A stretch of 12,721 nucleotides of DNA from Pseudomonadota bacterium (lineage in GTDB: Bacteria; Myxococcota; Bradymonadia; UBA4248). Below are positions 4,507 to 12,569 of this stretch, piece by piece. Location: assembly GCA_017613855.1 (NCBI GenBank), contig JAGACY010000468.1:1-12721 (forward strand), in the 5' to 3' direction. Positions within the stretch are counted from its first letter, which is position 1. Each line of letters begins with the position of its first letter. The notes beneath the pieces are model-generated. The model was not told the DNA's origin and ran no database searches. It worked only from the letters and a program-made list of their open reading frames with translations. Made by a program: the position numbers and the translations under genes.

Positions 4507-6609
4507 CTACCTGGTATTTCTGGGGGTACGTTTGGGGACATTATCCCTCGAATTGTCAGACTCTTGCGATGGCTGTGGAGCATCAAACGGCGGCGCAGCG
4601 TTGTCTGCCTGATTGGCATCCGGAGACGGCGGCTGACCATCGCCCCACGGCGGTTTTCCATCGCCATTTTCCCACGGCGGCGGTCCATCTCCCCATGGTG
4701 GTTTTCCGTCTCCCCATGGTGGTTTTCCATCGCCATTTTCCCATGGCGGCGGTCCATCTCCCCATGGTGGTTTTCCGTCTCCCCATGGTGGTTTTCCATC
4801 GCCATTTGGCTCCGGCGGCGGTCCGTCTCCCCATGGTGGTTTTCCGTCTCCCCAAGGCGGAGGCGGTTGCTCACCACGTTCGCGCATTTCCCGCATTTGT
4901 TCACGTCGTTTTTCACGTCGTTCGAGTTTGGTTGCGGTTACTCTGAAATCGCGTTCGACGGTCTTGTCTTCTTTGACGATGATACCGGTAAATCTCGTTT
5001 CTTCATCTTCCCTGTCAGGTTTTATGACGAGTGTGACCGCATGATTCGGCAGTTTATCGATCGTAAAATAGCCATCGACATCAGTCTGGGTGCTGCGGCT
5101 CAATTCTTCGACCGTGACTGTTGCGCGTATATTGTATCCCTCATTGGATGAAATAACATGTCCTTTGAGTACGCCGCCTTCGGTCATCTGGAGGGTGACA
5201 TTGCGAATATCTCCGTCTTTGAGTGTGAATTCCGGCGAAGAAATTTCTTTGTCATCGCCATTCTTTTTTATCATGACGCGGTAGATTCCCGCAGGAAGTT
5301 CCGTAATTTCGAAATTGGAGGAAGCGAGTGCGAGCCATGGCATAAAGCTCTCGTCACCATTGACTTCTTCTTTATAGGAATAGCGATATTGTCCCTGTGT
5401 CAGTTTTGAGCCGTCACTGTCCCGTGCATCCCCGATGATTTTGGCGAAGGGTTTTAGGCGGATACGGACAGTTTCTCCAACCTGCGTACGCAGTGTCTGA
5501 TGTGTCTGCTTATCGAAGGTTTCTGCAGCAATGAGGAACGGTCCGCCCTTGAGTGTATCGAGAGAGTAAACACCGTTCTGAAGCGTTTCATCGTATACGA
5601 TTTTTTGTGTGGTAACATCCGTAATGATGATGTGCGTTTCGACGGGGTCTCTGCCCGTTTGGTTTTGGACATCGAGTGACAGTCCCCATGCACGATTCAG
5701 AGTGAGATTGAGTTCACGGTTTGCATTGCCTTCGAGTCGCATTTTTCGCGAGAAATCGTGATATCCTTCTGCGACGATGCTGATTTCAACTTGCCGTATA
5801 TCGATAGGGGGCAGCCGATATTCCCCATTATTTTCGGAGTGCGTTTTTTCGAGGGTTTTGCCCGTTTGATTTTTGATGAGCACAGAAGCTCCGGGCACAC
5901 CTCTTCTGGTTGATGCATCGGTAATTTTGCCATACAGCGAGACGCCATCCTGCATGGGTATATCACCGAGATCGAGATTTTGTCCGGCACTGATGGTGAC
6001 GTCTTTGAGTGTGACATTTGCAAAGCCGTCGGCTGCCACAGAGATATTCATGACGCCCGCATAGGCATTGGTAATGATGAAGGTACCGTCGTCCTGTGTG
6101 GTTATTTTTTCGAAAGAATATTCCTCAGCTCCAGAGGCATCGTGGAGATAAAAGGCACTGATATTTGCGGCGATGCCAACATTTCCGGCGAGTACGCGTC
6201 CATGGATTTGAGCGGCAGGCCAAATTTTAAGTTTGGCATTGACGAATTTGGTGCCATTTTGAATGGTCATTTCTCTCCCTTTATCATCGATTCCCTGGGG
6301 GAGAAAATGATCTTTAGTGGCAGTCAAAGTCCAGGTGCCATCTTCAAGATCGAGAGCGAACCTGCCTTTTTCGTCGGTGGCAACTTCCTGTGTATCCTGA
6401 GTTTGCTGGTGGCGTGCCAAAACGTGTGCACCTTTGACGGGCTCGTTTGTAATGCCGTTGACGACGATACCAGAAAAACCGCCCACATCGTAAAGCAGTG
6501 CTTCTTTTGGACTATGGTGAGGTGCAAAATAAAAGAATGCACCTGTGCCGATGCCCGCAATGAGGACTACAGGAATTCCGATTGTAAGAAGGAGCCTTTT
6601 GGGCTTCAT
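4507..6609 (-). CDS. Membrane-anchored protein with stacked carboxypeptidase-regulatory-like domains and Trp/Pro-rich tail, 700 aa
   Basis: Residues 1-4 are basic and 5-30 form one membrane segment (LLLTIGIPVVLIAGIGTGAFFYFA) with no lipobox or clear cleavage site, so the bulk is probably periplasmic. Residues about 43-560 look like six consecutive beta-sandwich units of the carboxypeptidase-regulatory/CNA-B type; recurring signatures are GxVxxxxxxxPVxGAxV, TDExGRFxL and a final V.L. Residues about 560-582 are a highly charged helix (KLERREKRREQMREMRERGEQ). Residues 582-658 are the PPWGDG repeats, and the last 40 or so are Pro, Asp, Asn and Gln rich. No enzyme motif is present; such stacks usually act as spacers or binding scaffolds. 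It starts 3 nt after the stop of the 290-aa receiver-like gene, with only a weak GGA-type ribosome binding site, so it is probably co-transcribed and coupled. Confidence 0.82.
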   Translation of the reverse strand: MKPKRLLLTIGIPVVLIAGIGTGAFFYFAPHHSPKEALLYDVGGFSGIVVNGITNEPVKGAHVLARHQQTQDTQEVATDEKGRFALDLEDGTWTLTATKDHFLPQGIDDKGREMTIQNGTKFVNAKLKIWPAAQIHGRVLAGNVGIAANISAFYLHDASGAEEYSFEKITTQDDGTFIITNAYAGVMNISVAADGFANVTLKDVTISAGQNLDLGDIPMQDGVSLYGKITDASTRRGVPGASVLIKNQTGKTLEKTHSENNGEYRLPPIDIRQVEISIVAEGYHDFSRKMRLEGNANRELNLTLNRAWGLSLDVQNQTGRDPVETHIIITDVTTQKIVYDETLQNGVYSLDTLKGGPFLIAAETFDKQTHQTLRTQVGETVRIRLKPFAKIIGDARDSDGSKLTQGQYRYSYKEEVNGDESFMPWLALASSNFEITELPAGIYRVMIKKNGDDKEISSPEFTLKDGDIRNVTLQMTEGGVLKGHVISSNEGYNIRATVTVEELSRSTQTDVDGYFTIDKLPNHAVTLVIKPDREDEETRFTGIIVKEDKTVERDFRVTATKLERREKRREQMREMRERGEQPPPPWGDGKPPWGDGPPPEPNGDGKPPWGDGKPPWGDGPPPWENGDGKPPWGDGKPPWGDGPPPWENGDGKPPWGDGQPPSPDANQADNAAPPFDAPQPSQESDNSRDNVPKRTPRNTR
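4636..4866 (-). repeat. In-frame Trp/Pro repeat region of the 700-aa protein
   Basis: The region encodes seven PPWGDG blocks plus PPPEPNGDG once and PPPWENGDG twice. The higher-order unit is 23 residues (69 bp): one 9-residue block followed by two KPPWGDG blocks. The nucleotide units are nearly identical, which leaves several other frames open (for example 4431-4916, 4500-4946 and 4583-4855); these are shadows. The repeat suggests expansion by recombination and a flexible, aromatic-rich surface-binding tail. Confidence 0.9.
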
Positions 6610-6612
6610 AGG

Positions 6613-7485
6613 TTATCCATAGAGGGCGGTGATAAAAATATCCCAGAGTTTTTCAGGTCTCATGACGGGTGAAAGATCGTCGGAATTCTCTTCGGAGTAC
6701 CCCCGGTTTGAGGCTTTGAAAATACGGATATTTGAGGGAAGATGCTGGATATAGGAGCGTTCATTATCATCCAGCAGGCCATGGCAAACGATAAAATGCT
6801 GTGCAGTTGGCTCAAGTGAAATGAGCGAACTCAGGTCATTACAAAAAGAGACATATCCCTGTGTAATGTTTGACTCCATTTGTGCTTTCCACAAAGTGAA
6901 CTCATTCATGGTTTTGATGAGATGAGACAAGGCCCAGGGATGTTTTGGTGCGACGCATGCCATCGACATTGCTTCGGATGCAGTGATGTTGAGCATGGCA
7001 TTGGCACATGACATGATAGCTTGTGAACCGAGAAATGTGATGTGCAGCGGGTGAGCAGTCTGCAGTGGCGGTTCTTTGAGTTTGGATTCGTCATCGTCAA
7101 TAAAGAAGGGCGGAATCACGAGTTCGCTCGGATGATTTGTTTCATTATTGATCAGCTCAGGGAGCATGTCGAGCTCATCCGGGCCAAGTATTGCCGAGCA
7201 TCCGCAGCCGTACAGCCGGAGCAGGTTAATGGCTCTGTCTCCATGACAAGCATACAAAATGATATAGCCATTTTGGAGAATAGCCGATTTGGTGAGTATT
7301 CCGTATGCAGTTTCATCCATCATGAGCGGTGTCATGACGAGCATACAATTTTTTGCCGATTCAAGACGGTCGAGCAAAGCAGCGGATTTATGAAAAGCAG
7401 GAATAGAGGGCTGTCCTAATACCTTGCGAATGCGCTGAGCTTCGGAATTATCCCGGCAGGCAATGAAGATTTGAGGGTTGGGCAT
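6613..7485 (-). CDS. Degenerate receiver-like (pseudo-receiver) protein, 290 aa
   Basis: ATG 7485 has AGGAGA 8 nt upstream; a TTG at 7509 in frame is less likely. Residues 4-110 follow the receiver-domain pattern: QIFIACRDN with a helix, then LVMTPLMM where LVLLDLMM is usual, then YIILYACHGDRA, GCGCSAILGPDEL. The phosphoacceptor Asp is replaced by Pro53, the switch Thr/Ser by Tyr78 and the conserved Lys by Gly101, so it cannot signal by standard phosphorylation. Residues about 140-290 are alternating strands and helices (HITFLGSQAIMSCANAMLN, HFIVCHGLLDDNERSYI, NIRIFKASNRGY). They loosely resemble the MinD-like half of CpaE/TadZ proteins but have no Walker A motif. This second comparison is weak. 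No signal peptide is present, so it is cytoplasmic and could connect to its operon partner, the 700-aa membrane protein, only through that protein's very short N-terminal segment. Confidence 0.65.
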   Translation of the reverse strand: MPNPQIFIACRDNSEAQRIRKVLGQPSIPAFHKSAALLDRLESAKNCMLVMTPLMMDETAYGILTKSAILQNGYIILYACHGDRAINLLRLYGCGCSAILGPDELDMLPELINNETNHPSELVIPPFFIDDDESKLKEPPLQTAHPLHITFLGSQAIMSCANAMLNITASEAMSMACVAPKHPWALSHLIKTMNEFTLWKAQMESNITQGYVSFCNDLSSLISLEPTAQHFIVCHGLLDDNERSYIQHLPSNIRIFKASNRGYSEENSDDLSPVMRPEKLWDIFITALYG

Positions 7486-7524
7486 GAAAATTCTCCTGTG
7501 TCGACCCAAAGTAAATCGGCGATT

Positions 7525-7530
7525 ATTATA
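7525..7530 (-). promoter_or_regulatory. Extended -10 promoter of the receiver-like/700-aa operon
   Basis: On the minus strand the bases read TGATATAAT: a perfect TATAAT with the TGn extension, 39 nt upstream of the ATG at 7485. The expected -35 position (about 7548-7553) is occupied by ATTCCT from the heptamer array, a poor -35, which suits an extended -10 promoter. Confidence 0.6.
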
Positions 7531-7539
7531 TCACGTTTT

Positions 7540-7575
7540 AGGAAATTAGGAATTAGGAATTAGGTATTGGGAATT
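7540..7575. repeat. Heptamer array, AGGAATT-type
   Basis: One 8-bp unit (AGGAAATT) is followed by four 7-bp units: AGGAATT, AGGAATT, AGGTATT and GGGAATT. The array starts at the -35 position of the minus-strand extended -10 promoter. It shares GGAATT with the CGGAATT array at 3961-3988. Confidence 0.85.
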
Positions 7576-7970
7576 GAAAGCGATTCTCAAAAAAAGATTG
7601 ACCTTGGATTTACGTCATTGTAGAGGGATCAAAAGCCTTTCCATGTATTGAAAGGAAAATGTGATTAAAATTCACAACAAGAGAGTTTTGAAAAATTTTA
7701 TTCAAAGGCGATTTTTTTTAATTTTGCGACGAGGGCTTATAAAGCCTGAAAAAAGCCATTTTTTTGTGAGCAAAAAAAATCGATTGGAATAAAATTCGAA
7801 AAAAGTAAAAATATCCCTAGACAAGGTGAATGAAATTCTGTAGGTAGGTGTGAATGGGACATGCTACGCAAAACGAGTGTAGTTTCTCTTTAAAAATTGA
7901 CAGGTTTTACAAACCATTAATTCATACACACCCTGAATCGCACATGTTGCGATGTCGGATAAAGAAACAC
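7576..7970. other. AT-rich upstream region of the large metalloprotease gene
   Basis: There is no gene here. It contains long A and T runs and several small dyads: CCTTTC (7636-7641) with GAAAGG (7650-7655), TTTGAA with TTCAAA around 7687-7706, and a T7G/CA7 pair around 7760-7780. A weak sigma-70-like candidate is TTGACC at 7598-7603, 17 nt, TAGAGG at 7621-7626; a second is TAGACA at 7818-7823, 17 nt, TAGGTA. Neither is convincing. The AT-rich tracts may be curved DNA. The reading frame of the protease is open back to 7854, but this part reads like non-coding DNA and has no ribosome binding site. Confidence 0.4.
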
Positions 7971-7977
7971 AAGGAGG
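7971..7977 (+). promoter_or_regulatory. Strong ribosome binding site fixing the start of the large metalloprotease
   Basis: AAGGAGG lies 5 nt before ATG 7983. This decides against the upstream in-frame ATG at 7854 and makes the following residues a lipoprotein signal peptide. An ATG at 7995 in frame is possible but less well spaced. Confidence 0.85.
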
Positions 7978-7982
7978 ACACA

Positions 7983-10900
7983 ATGAGGGGAAACATGAAA
8001 CGGGGAACGCTCATTGCAGCGTTATTGGCAGCAGCGGCGGCTGCGGGATGTGCCCAGGATGTTGGGGATATCGATCGTACAGAGCCCAACCGCGTGAGAA
8101 AATCCGAAATAACAGAAGGTTCCTGGTGGATGCACCAGAAAGTCGTCGAAGTGCCGGGTGAATCCCTCCTCGAAGGATTCGAAGGCCTTATGATGGATAC
8201 AGATAAGGTTGTTTTTGTTGCAGAAGAAAATTACCTGATTGCATACAGAAGCTATCCTCATATGCCCGGTGCGGATGATCAGGCACTGAATACGTTCGGC
8301 GATAACAACTATGAAGAACTGTATGGTGCTGATTATAAAGGTTCTGCAGTTGCGTTGTATCCGATCTCGTCTCATTTTGACGTGATTCGTCAGTATGATG
8401 CGGCTACAGGTGAACAATCCAACGTGATTGTTGAGAACACAACGGATCGTCCATGGTACGAGCGCGAATATATGCGCGTCGAATGGAATAAGAATCCGAA
8501 AGCCAACTTCATGTGGTCATTCATTTACGAATTCCCGCTCAATGTGAGTCTGAGCTATCAGGAAGTTGCTGAGAATGATCCTGTCAAGGCTCCGTATTTC
8601 GAATACGATGACAATGGGACGCTCGTCTATTTTGACACACCGACGAACTACATCGTCGAGCTTCCGTTCTGGAAATGGAATTACGGTGGGTGGCTGTATG
8701 ATATTGATGCCGGTGCTGTCGAAGTTCGCGTCGTGACGAGCTTTGCCAAGGATTTGGATTCCAAAGTGGCTTATGGCTTCCCGGGCGGCAAATCGGTCGG
8801 TAAAGATGGCACGAAATTCCGTGGTGTGATGAACACGAACTACGAGCCTCTCGATTATCCGAACCAGGATATGAACCGTTTCGGTTTCTTCCGTACCGAG
8901 CGCTACACCTATGATCCAAAACTCGGTATGATGGATGCCGGTCGTATCGAACTCGCCAATCGCCACAACATCTGGGAACGTGCCTATGATGACAACGGCA
9001 ACTTGATTCCGGTTGCGGAACGTCAGGTTCGTACAATTCCTTATTACATCTTTGACGGTGTCAATGAGGAAAAACTCATGGCCATGTCGGAACAGGTCAT
9101 TGACGAATGGAACGTGACCTTTAAGCGCGTCGTCCATCTCATCAGAAATCCGAATGATAAATCGGTTCTCATGGCGTACAACTACAGACGCAAAGATGAA
9201 GCGGTAGATCCCGCTAATCCTGCCTTGAATGACCTTTTGGCCAATGAACAGGATATCTTTGTTGCATGCCATATCCCCGTTCGTGCGGATGACAATCACG
9301 AGGTTTGCGGTGAAGAAGGCTATACACCACGCGAAGGTGATATGCGCAAGAACTTCCTGTGGCTCGTCAATCAACGTCAGGATGTCGGTCTTCTCGGTTA
9401 CTGCCCGAGCGTCGTCGATCCTCTGACGGGACAGACGTTCTCGGCACAGGCACATGTCTATACTGCGCCAATGAACGAGATGGCTCAGGAAATCATTCAG
9501 CAGATCAAATTTGCCAAGGGTGAAGTGACTCCGCAGGGTGTACGTGACAACGATGCCAATATCGCAATGGCACGCCAATCCCGTGAACGCTTCATCGAGC
9601 TCTCCAAGATGTCCGACCAGGTGCGTGCTGCAAAGATCAACAACAAGAAGATGTCTGCAGAGCGCAAACGCAGAAATCTGGAGCGTACACAGAAAGTTGC
9701 CAAGCTGCAGAAGTTTAACTATGCAGCAGCTGATGCCAAATTGCAGCAAATTGTCGATTCCGGTTTGTTGAGAACTGATCTGGATTCCGATGCTCTCCGC
9801 TATGCAGCGATTGGAACCGGCCGCAATTCAGTTTCACAGCTTTCGGATGAGATGAAAGAAGCCGCCAGCCCATTCAACCGTTTGAGCTTCACCAACCGCT
9901 CTATGCGCAACGAAATCATGAAGGGACTGGGAGCAAAGGGCTTCTGCTTCAAGGATGATGTGGCTGCATCCAGTTATGATATTCAGTATTCGTATCTCAT
10001 GGATAAATATAAAGATCGTAGTGACTACGATAATATCTTCTATGAGATTCGTGCCGATATCTTCCGTGCTACGGCACTTCACGAGATGGGCCATGGTTTT
10101 GGTCTTCGCCACAACCACTCCGGTTCATTCGACTCGATGAACTACTTCAATAAGTATTGGGAACTCCGCGGTAAAACCGATCACACCAAGGATCCCAACT
10201 TCTGGACCGGTGATATCGATACCGTCGGCAAAATGTACGATCTGTACAAATACAGCGATGATATGCTTCGCGGTGGTCTGCTCATCAATATGTACTCCTC
10301 CATCATGGACTACAGCGCTGGTCGCGTCGACGATCACTCTGGTCTCGGCAAGTATGACCATGCTGCCATCCTTTACGGATACAGCGCAGGTGCCGCCCGT
10401 ACGCTCAACGGTGTTGAGGCACAGAAAGGTCTCGTTGAAGTCTTCTCCGATGGTGGAACAGGCAATGCAACGCGTGAATCCATGGGACGTCTCTCGCAGA
10501 ATGGCAAAGCCGGTGCCTACATCTTCGATATCCTCAAACACAAGGATACCACGGGCATCAGCACATTCGACGATTCGACCTCGATTGGCCAGAACTACCT
10601 CGAACTCGTTCACTTCCGCGATATCTTCAAAGGTATGGCCGATGCGAACTTCGACTTCATCAACAATCGTCGTCTTGAACGCATGGACAACTTCATTGCA
10701 GACAAGAATTCTCCGAATCCGACGATGGTCCGTGTACCTTACCTCTTCTGCACGGATGACAATCGCGGCGCACTCCGCAGCTGCCACGTCTTTGATGCAG
10801 GTGCCGACTACATGGAGCAGTTCCTGACCATTCAGAGAAACTACGATACCAACTACTGGTTCCGTGATTTCGCACGTGGTCGTGCTCTGTGGAACACCTT

Positions 10901-12548
10901 TGATGCTCTGCGCGCATATGCTCGCTATTTCTTCATGCTGTCTGACTTCTTCCAGAGCTGGTACGTCGGCGATCGCAAAGTCCTCGATGATGTCCTCGGT
11001 GATGACCGTATGCTCCAGGATTCCGTCGATGATGCTGCCATCAATTCGACATTCAACTTCTTCTCGAAAGTCATTGCAACGCCTGAGTATGGTCTCTTCT
11101 GCAAACGCAAAGACAATGGTCAGCTCTTCAATGTTGCCGATGGTTCCGAAGCACGTGAAGAAGTTTCCGAATTCTACAGAAGAGCACGCTGCGGCCGTGA
11201 TTCCACATATTACTATGTCCCACAGGGCGAAGGCCGTAACCGTTTCGGTAAATACGATGTCAACGCTGGTTTCGACTATTCGTGGTATGAACTCGAAGCC
11301 GAACATCTCTACACGAGCCTTTATGCCATTCTCGCTCTCTTCGACAACGAAGCTACCGTTATCGTCGATGCAGGCGATATGAACACCTACGTGCTCGGTC
11401 TCTATGACTACTTCACGAAAGAATCCATCGACCTCGTCGATGCTGTCCTTTCCGAAGATTACACCTATCATAGCCCGCTGCTCATTACTTCCGATGGCAA
11501 GGGCGGCGATCAGACCATCACAAGCGGAAATGACGAATCCTTCACGGGTACGCTCCTCTATCCGGCTCCTGCAAAAGCGTATGCATACGACGAAAAAGGC
11601 AACTATTTCGAGTATGATCCTCTTACGGGTATGACGGATCGTGAATATGCCAAATATGCGGCTTCTTCATCGATGTTCGGTGCATGCAACGCCGATACGG
11701 ATTGCCTCCTTTCAGATACATATCCTGAAATGGAATGCATTGAGCTCTTTGAAGGTCAGGATCAGGCACGTTGCTATCCTTACTTCGAAAGCACGAGTGC
11801 TGCCACATGCCCGAAAGGTTCCAAGGCTGAAAGAGTCTTCAGCGATGGTGGTGCCCTCTGCATTCCCGATGGATATCAGACGGCCGGTGACTGGGATGAA
11901 TTCCATGACAAAGCCATGGCTGCCGTTACCTGTGATGCCAAAACACCCGGTTACTGCAAAGACGGCAAAGCATGCGTTGATGGCAAGTGCATCAATCCTG
12001 CACGCCGCGTCGAATCCGATACAGCCCTTTCACAATCCGTCTACATGACACTTTACTCGATGTACCTCACCGGATACATGGGCATGGATCATACGCTCTA
12101 TGACAACCTCTATGTCTATCGCGAAGGGTCTGGACAGACCAATACCCCCGCTACCAACTATGAAGCTGTCAAATTCGAAGATCCGTTCACCGGCGAAGTC
12201 TATGTTGCCAACCGGTTCGTCTGCAAACAGAATGCTGACGGTTCCTATCCTGCCATGTGCTACACCAATAACCACTACTTCACTGAGAACGGTGCTGTCA
12301 AACTCATCGAACGCGGTCAGAAACTCAATGAAGACCTCAATTATTACTGGTCACAGGTTATTGAACTCAGCGAACAGCTCGATGCTATCGAACAACAGGA
12401 TCCGGATGGATATGAACAATCCGAACCTTATCAGCAATACATTGACGCTTACTATACCTGGTACATGACCAAATATCAGATCGAAGATGTCGTTCGCTCG
12501 CTGAACCTCATTCGCAATGTCTATGATATCTTTGGTGTCGTGTTCTAA
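7983..12548 (+). CDS. Very large lipoprotein zinc metalloprotease, 1521 aa
   Basis: Residues 1-23 are a lipoprotein signal (basic n-region, poly-Leu/Ala core, AAGC with Cys23). Residues about 40-480 are mixed strands, including EKLMAMSEQVIDEWNVTFKRVV and a DPLTGQ box at 479-484. Residues about 535-592 are a charged helical stretch (KINNKKMSAERKRRNLERTQK). The zinc site HEMGHGFGLRH is at 700-710 (His700, His704, His710; Glu701), followed by NHSGSFDSMNYF. The Met-turn SSIMDYS has Met775, then GLGKYDHAAILYGY. HExxHxxGLRHN, xxMDY and YDxxAIxYGY together resemble the bacterial zinc-dependent metalloprotease group with DUF4953/DUF5117 domains, but only distantly. Residues 1235-1336 hold ten Cys (CNADTDC ... 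GYCKDGKACVDGKC), probably disulfide-bonded. The last about 180 residues are Tyr/Gln-rich helices. The protein is probably surface-exposed. It is monocistronic with two terminators. Codons ending in C are frequent, suggesting high expression. Confidence 0.88.
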   Translation: MRGNMKRGTLIAALLAAAAAAGCAQDVGDIDRTEPNRVRKSEITEGSWWMHQKVVEVPGESLLEGFEGLMMDTDKVVFVAEENYLIAYRSYPHMPGADDQALNTFGDNNYEELYGADYKGSAVALYPISSHFDVIRQYDAATGEQSNVIVENTTDRPWYEREYMRVEWNKNPKANFMWSFIYEFPLNVSLSYQEVAENDPVKAPYFEYDDNGTLVYFDTPTNYIVELPFWKWNYGGWLYDIDAGAVEVRVVTSFAKDLDSKVAYGFPGGKSVGKDGTKFRGVMNTNYEPLDYPNQDMNRFGFFRTERYTYDPKLGMMDAGRIELANRHNIWERAYDDNGNLIPVAERQVRTIPYYIFDGVNEEKLMAMSEQVIDEWNVTFKRVVHLIRNPNDKSVLMAYNYRRKDEAVDPANPALNDLLANEQDIFVACHIPVRADDNHEVCGEEGYTPREGDMRKNFLWLVNQRQDVGLLGYCPSVVDPLTGQTFSAQAHVYTAPMNEMAQEIIQQIKFAKGEVTPQGVRDNDANIAMARQSRERFIELSKMSDQVRAAKINNKKMSAERKRRNLERTQKVAKLQKFNYAAADAKLQQIVDSGLLRTDLDSDALRYAAIGTGRNSVSQLSDEMKEAASPFNRLSFTNRSMRNEIMKGLGAKGFCFKDDVAASSYDIQYSYLMDKYKDRSDYDNIFYEIRADIFRATALHEMGHGFGLRHNHSGSFDSMNYFNKYWELRGKTDHTKDPNFWTGDIDTVGKMYDLYKYSDDMLRGGLLINMYSSIMDYSAGRVDDHSGLGKYDHAAILYGYSAGAARTLNGVEAQKGLVEVFSDGGTGNATRESMGRLSQNGKAGAYIFDILKHKDTTGISTFDDSTSIGQNYLELVHFRDIFKGMADANFDFINNRRLERMDNFIADKNSPNPTMVRVPYLFCTDDNRGALRSCHVFDAGADYMEQFLTIQRNYDTNYWFRDFARGRALWNTFDALRAYARYFFMLSDFFQSWYVGDRKVLDDVLGDDRMLQDSVDDAAINSTFNFFSKVIATPEYGLFCKRKDNGQLFNVADGSEAREEVSEFYRRARCGRDSTYYYVPQGEGRNRFGKYDVNAGFDYSWYELEAEHLYTSLYAILALFDNEATVIVDAGDMNTYVLGLYDYFTKESIDLVDAVLSEDYTYHSPLLITSDGKGGDQTITSGNDESFTGTLLYPAPAKAYAYDEKGNYFEYDPLTGMTDREYAKYAASSSMFGACNADTDCLLSDTYPEMECIELFEGQDQARCYPYFESTSAATCPKGSKAERVFSDGGALCIPDGYQTAGDWDEFHDKAMAAVTCDAKTPGYCKDGKACVDGKCINPARRVESDTALSQSVYMTLYSMYLTGYMGMDHTLYDNLYVYREGSGQTNTPATNYEAVKFEDPFTGEVYVANRFVCKQNADGSYPAMCYTNNHYFTENGAVKLIERGQKLNEDLNYYWSQVIELSEQLDAIEQQDPDGYEQSEPYQQYIDAYYTWYMTKYQIEDVVRSLNLIRNVYDIFGVVF

Positions 12549-12569
12549 ATAATACGGTAAGTGATTCTC

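Noticed and set aside
4372..4512. Target-site duplication around the 126-bp inverted repeat
   Set aside because: The bases flanking 4379 and 4504 do not match in any convincing 2-9 bp direct repeat.
4431..5151. Several overlapping frames (Trp/Phe/Pro- or Met/Gly/Arg-rich) over the repeat tail of the 700-aa gene
   Set aside because: They come from the 69-bp repeat read in other frames. Only the 700-aa frame continues into folded domains and a membrane anchor.
7854..7982. N-terminal extension of the metalloprotease from ATG 7854
   Set aside because: There is no ribosome binding site, and it would bury the lipoprotein signal 43 residues inside. AAGGAGG at 7971-7977 fixes the start at 7983.
8517..9749. 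410-aa open frame on the minus strand inside the metalloprotease gene
   Set aside because: It has no ribosome binding site, signal or recognisable domain. The opposite strand has a consistent protein, and the strong codon bias of that gene removes stops from the complementary frame.
10125..11471. 448-aa open frame on the minus strand inside the metalloprotease gene
   Set aside because: Same reason: antisense of a codon-biased gene. Its low-complexity Val/Ile/Glu composition is typical of such shadows.
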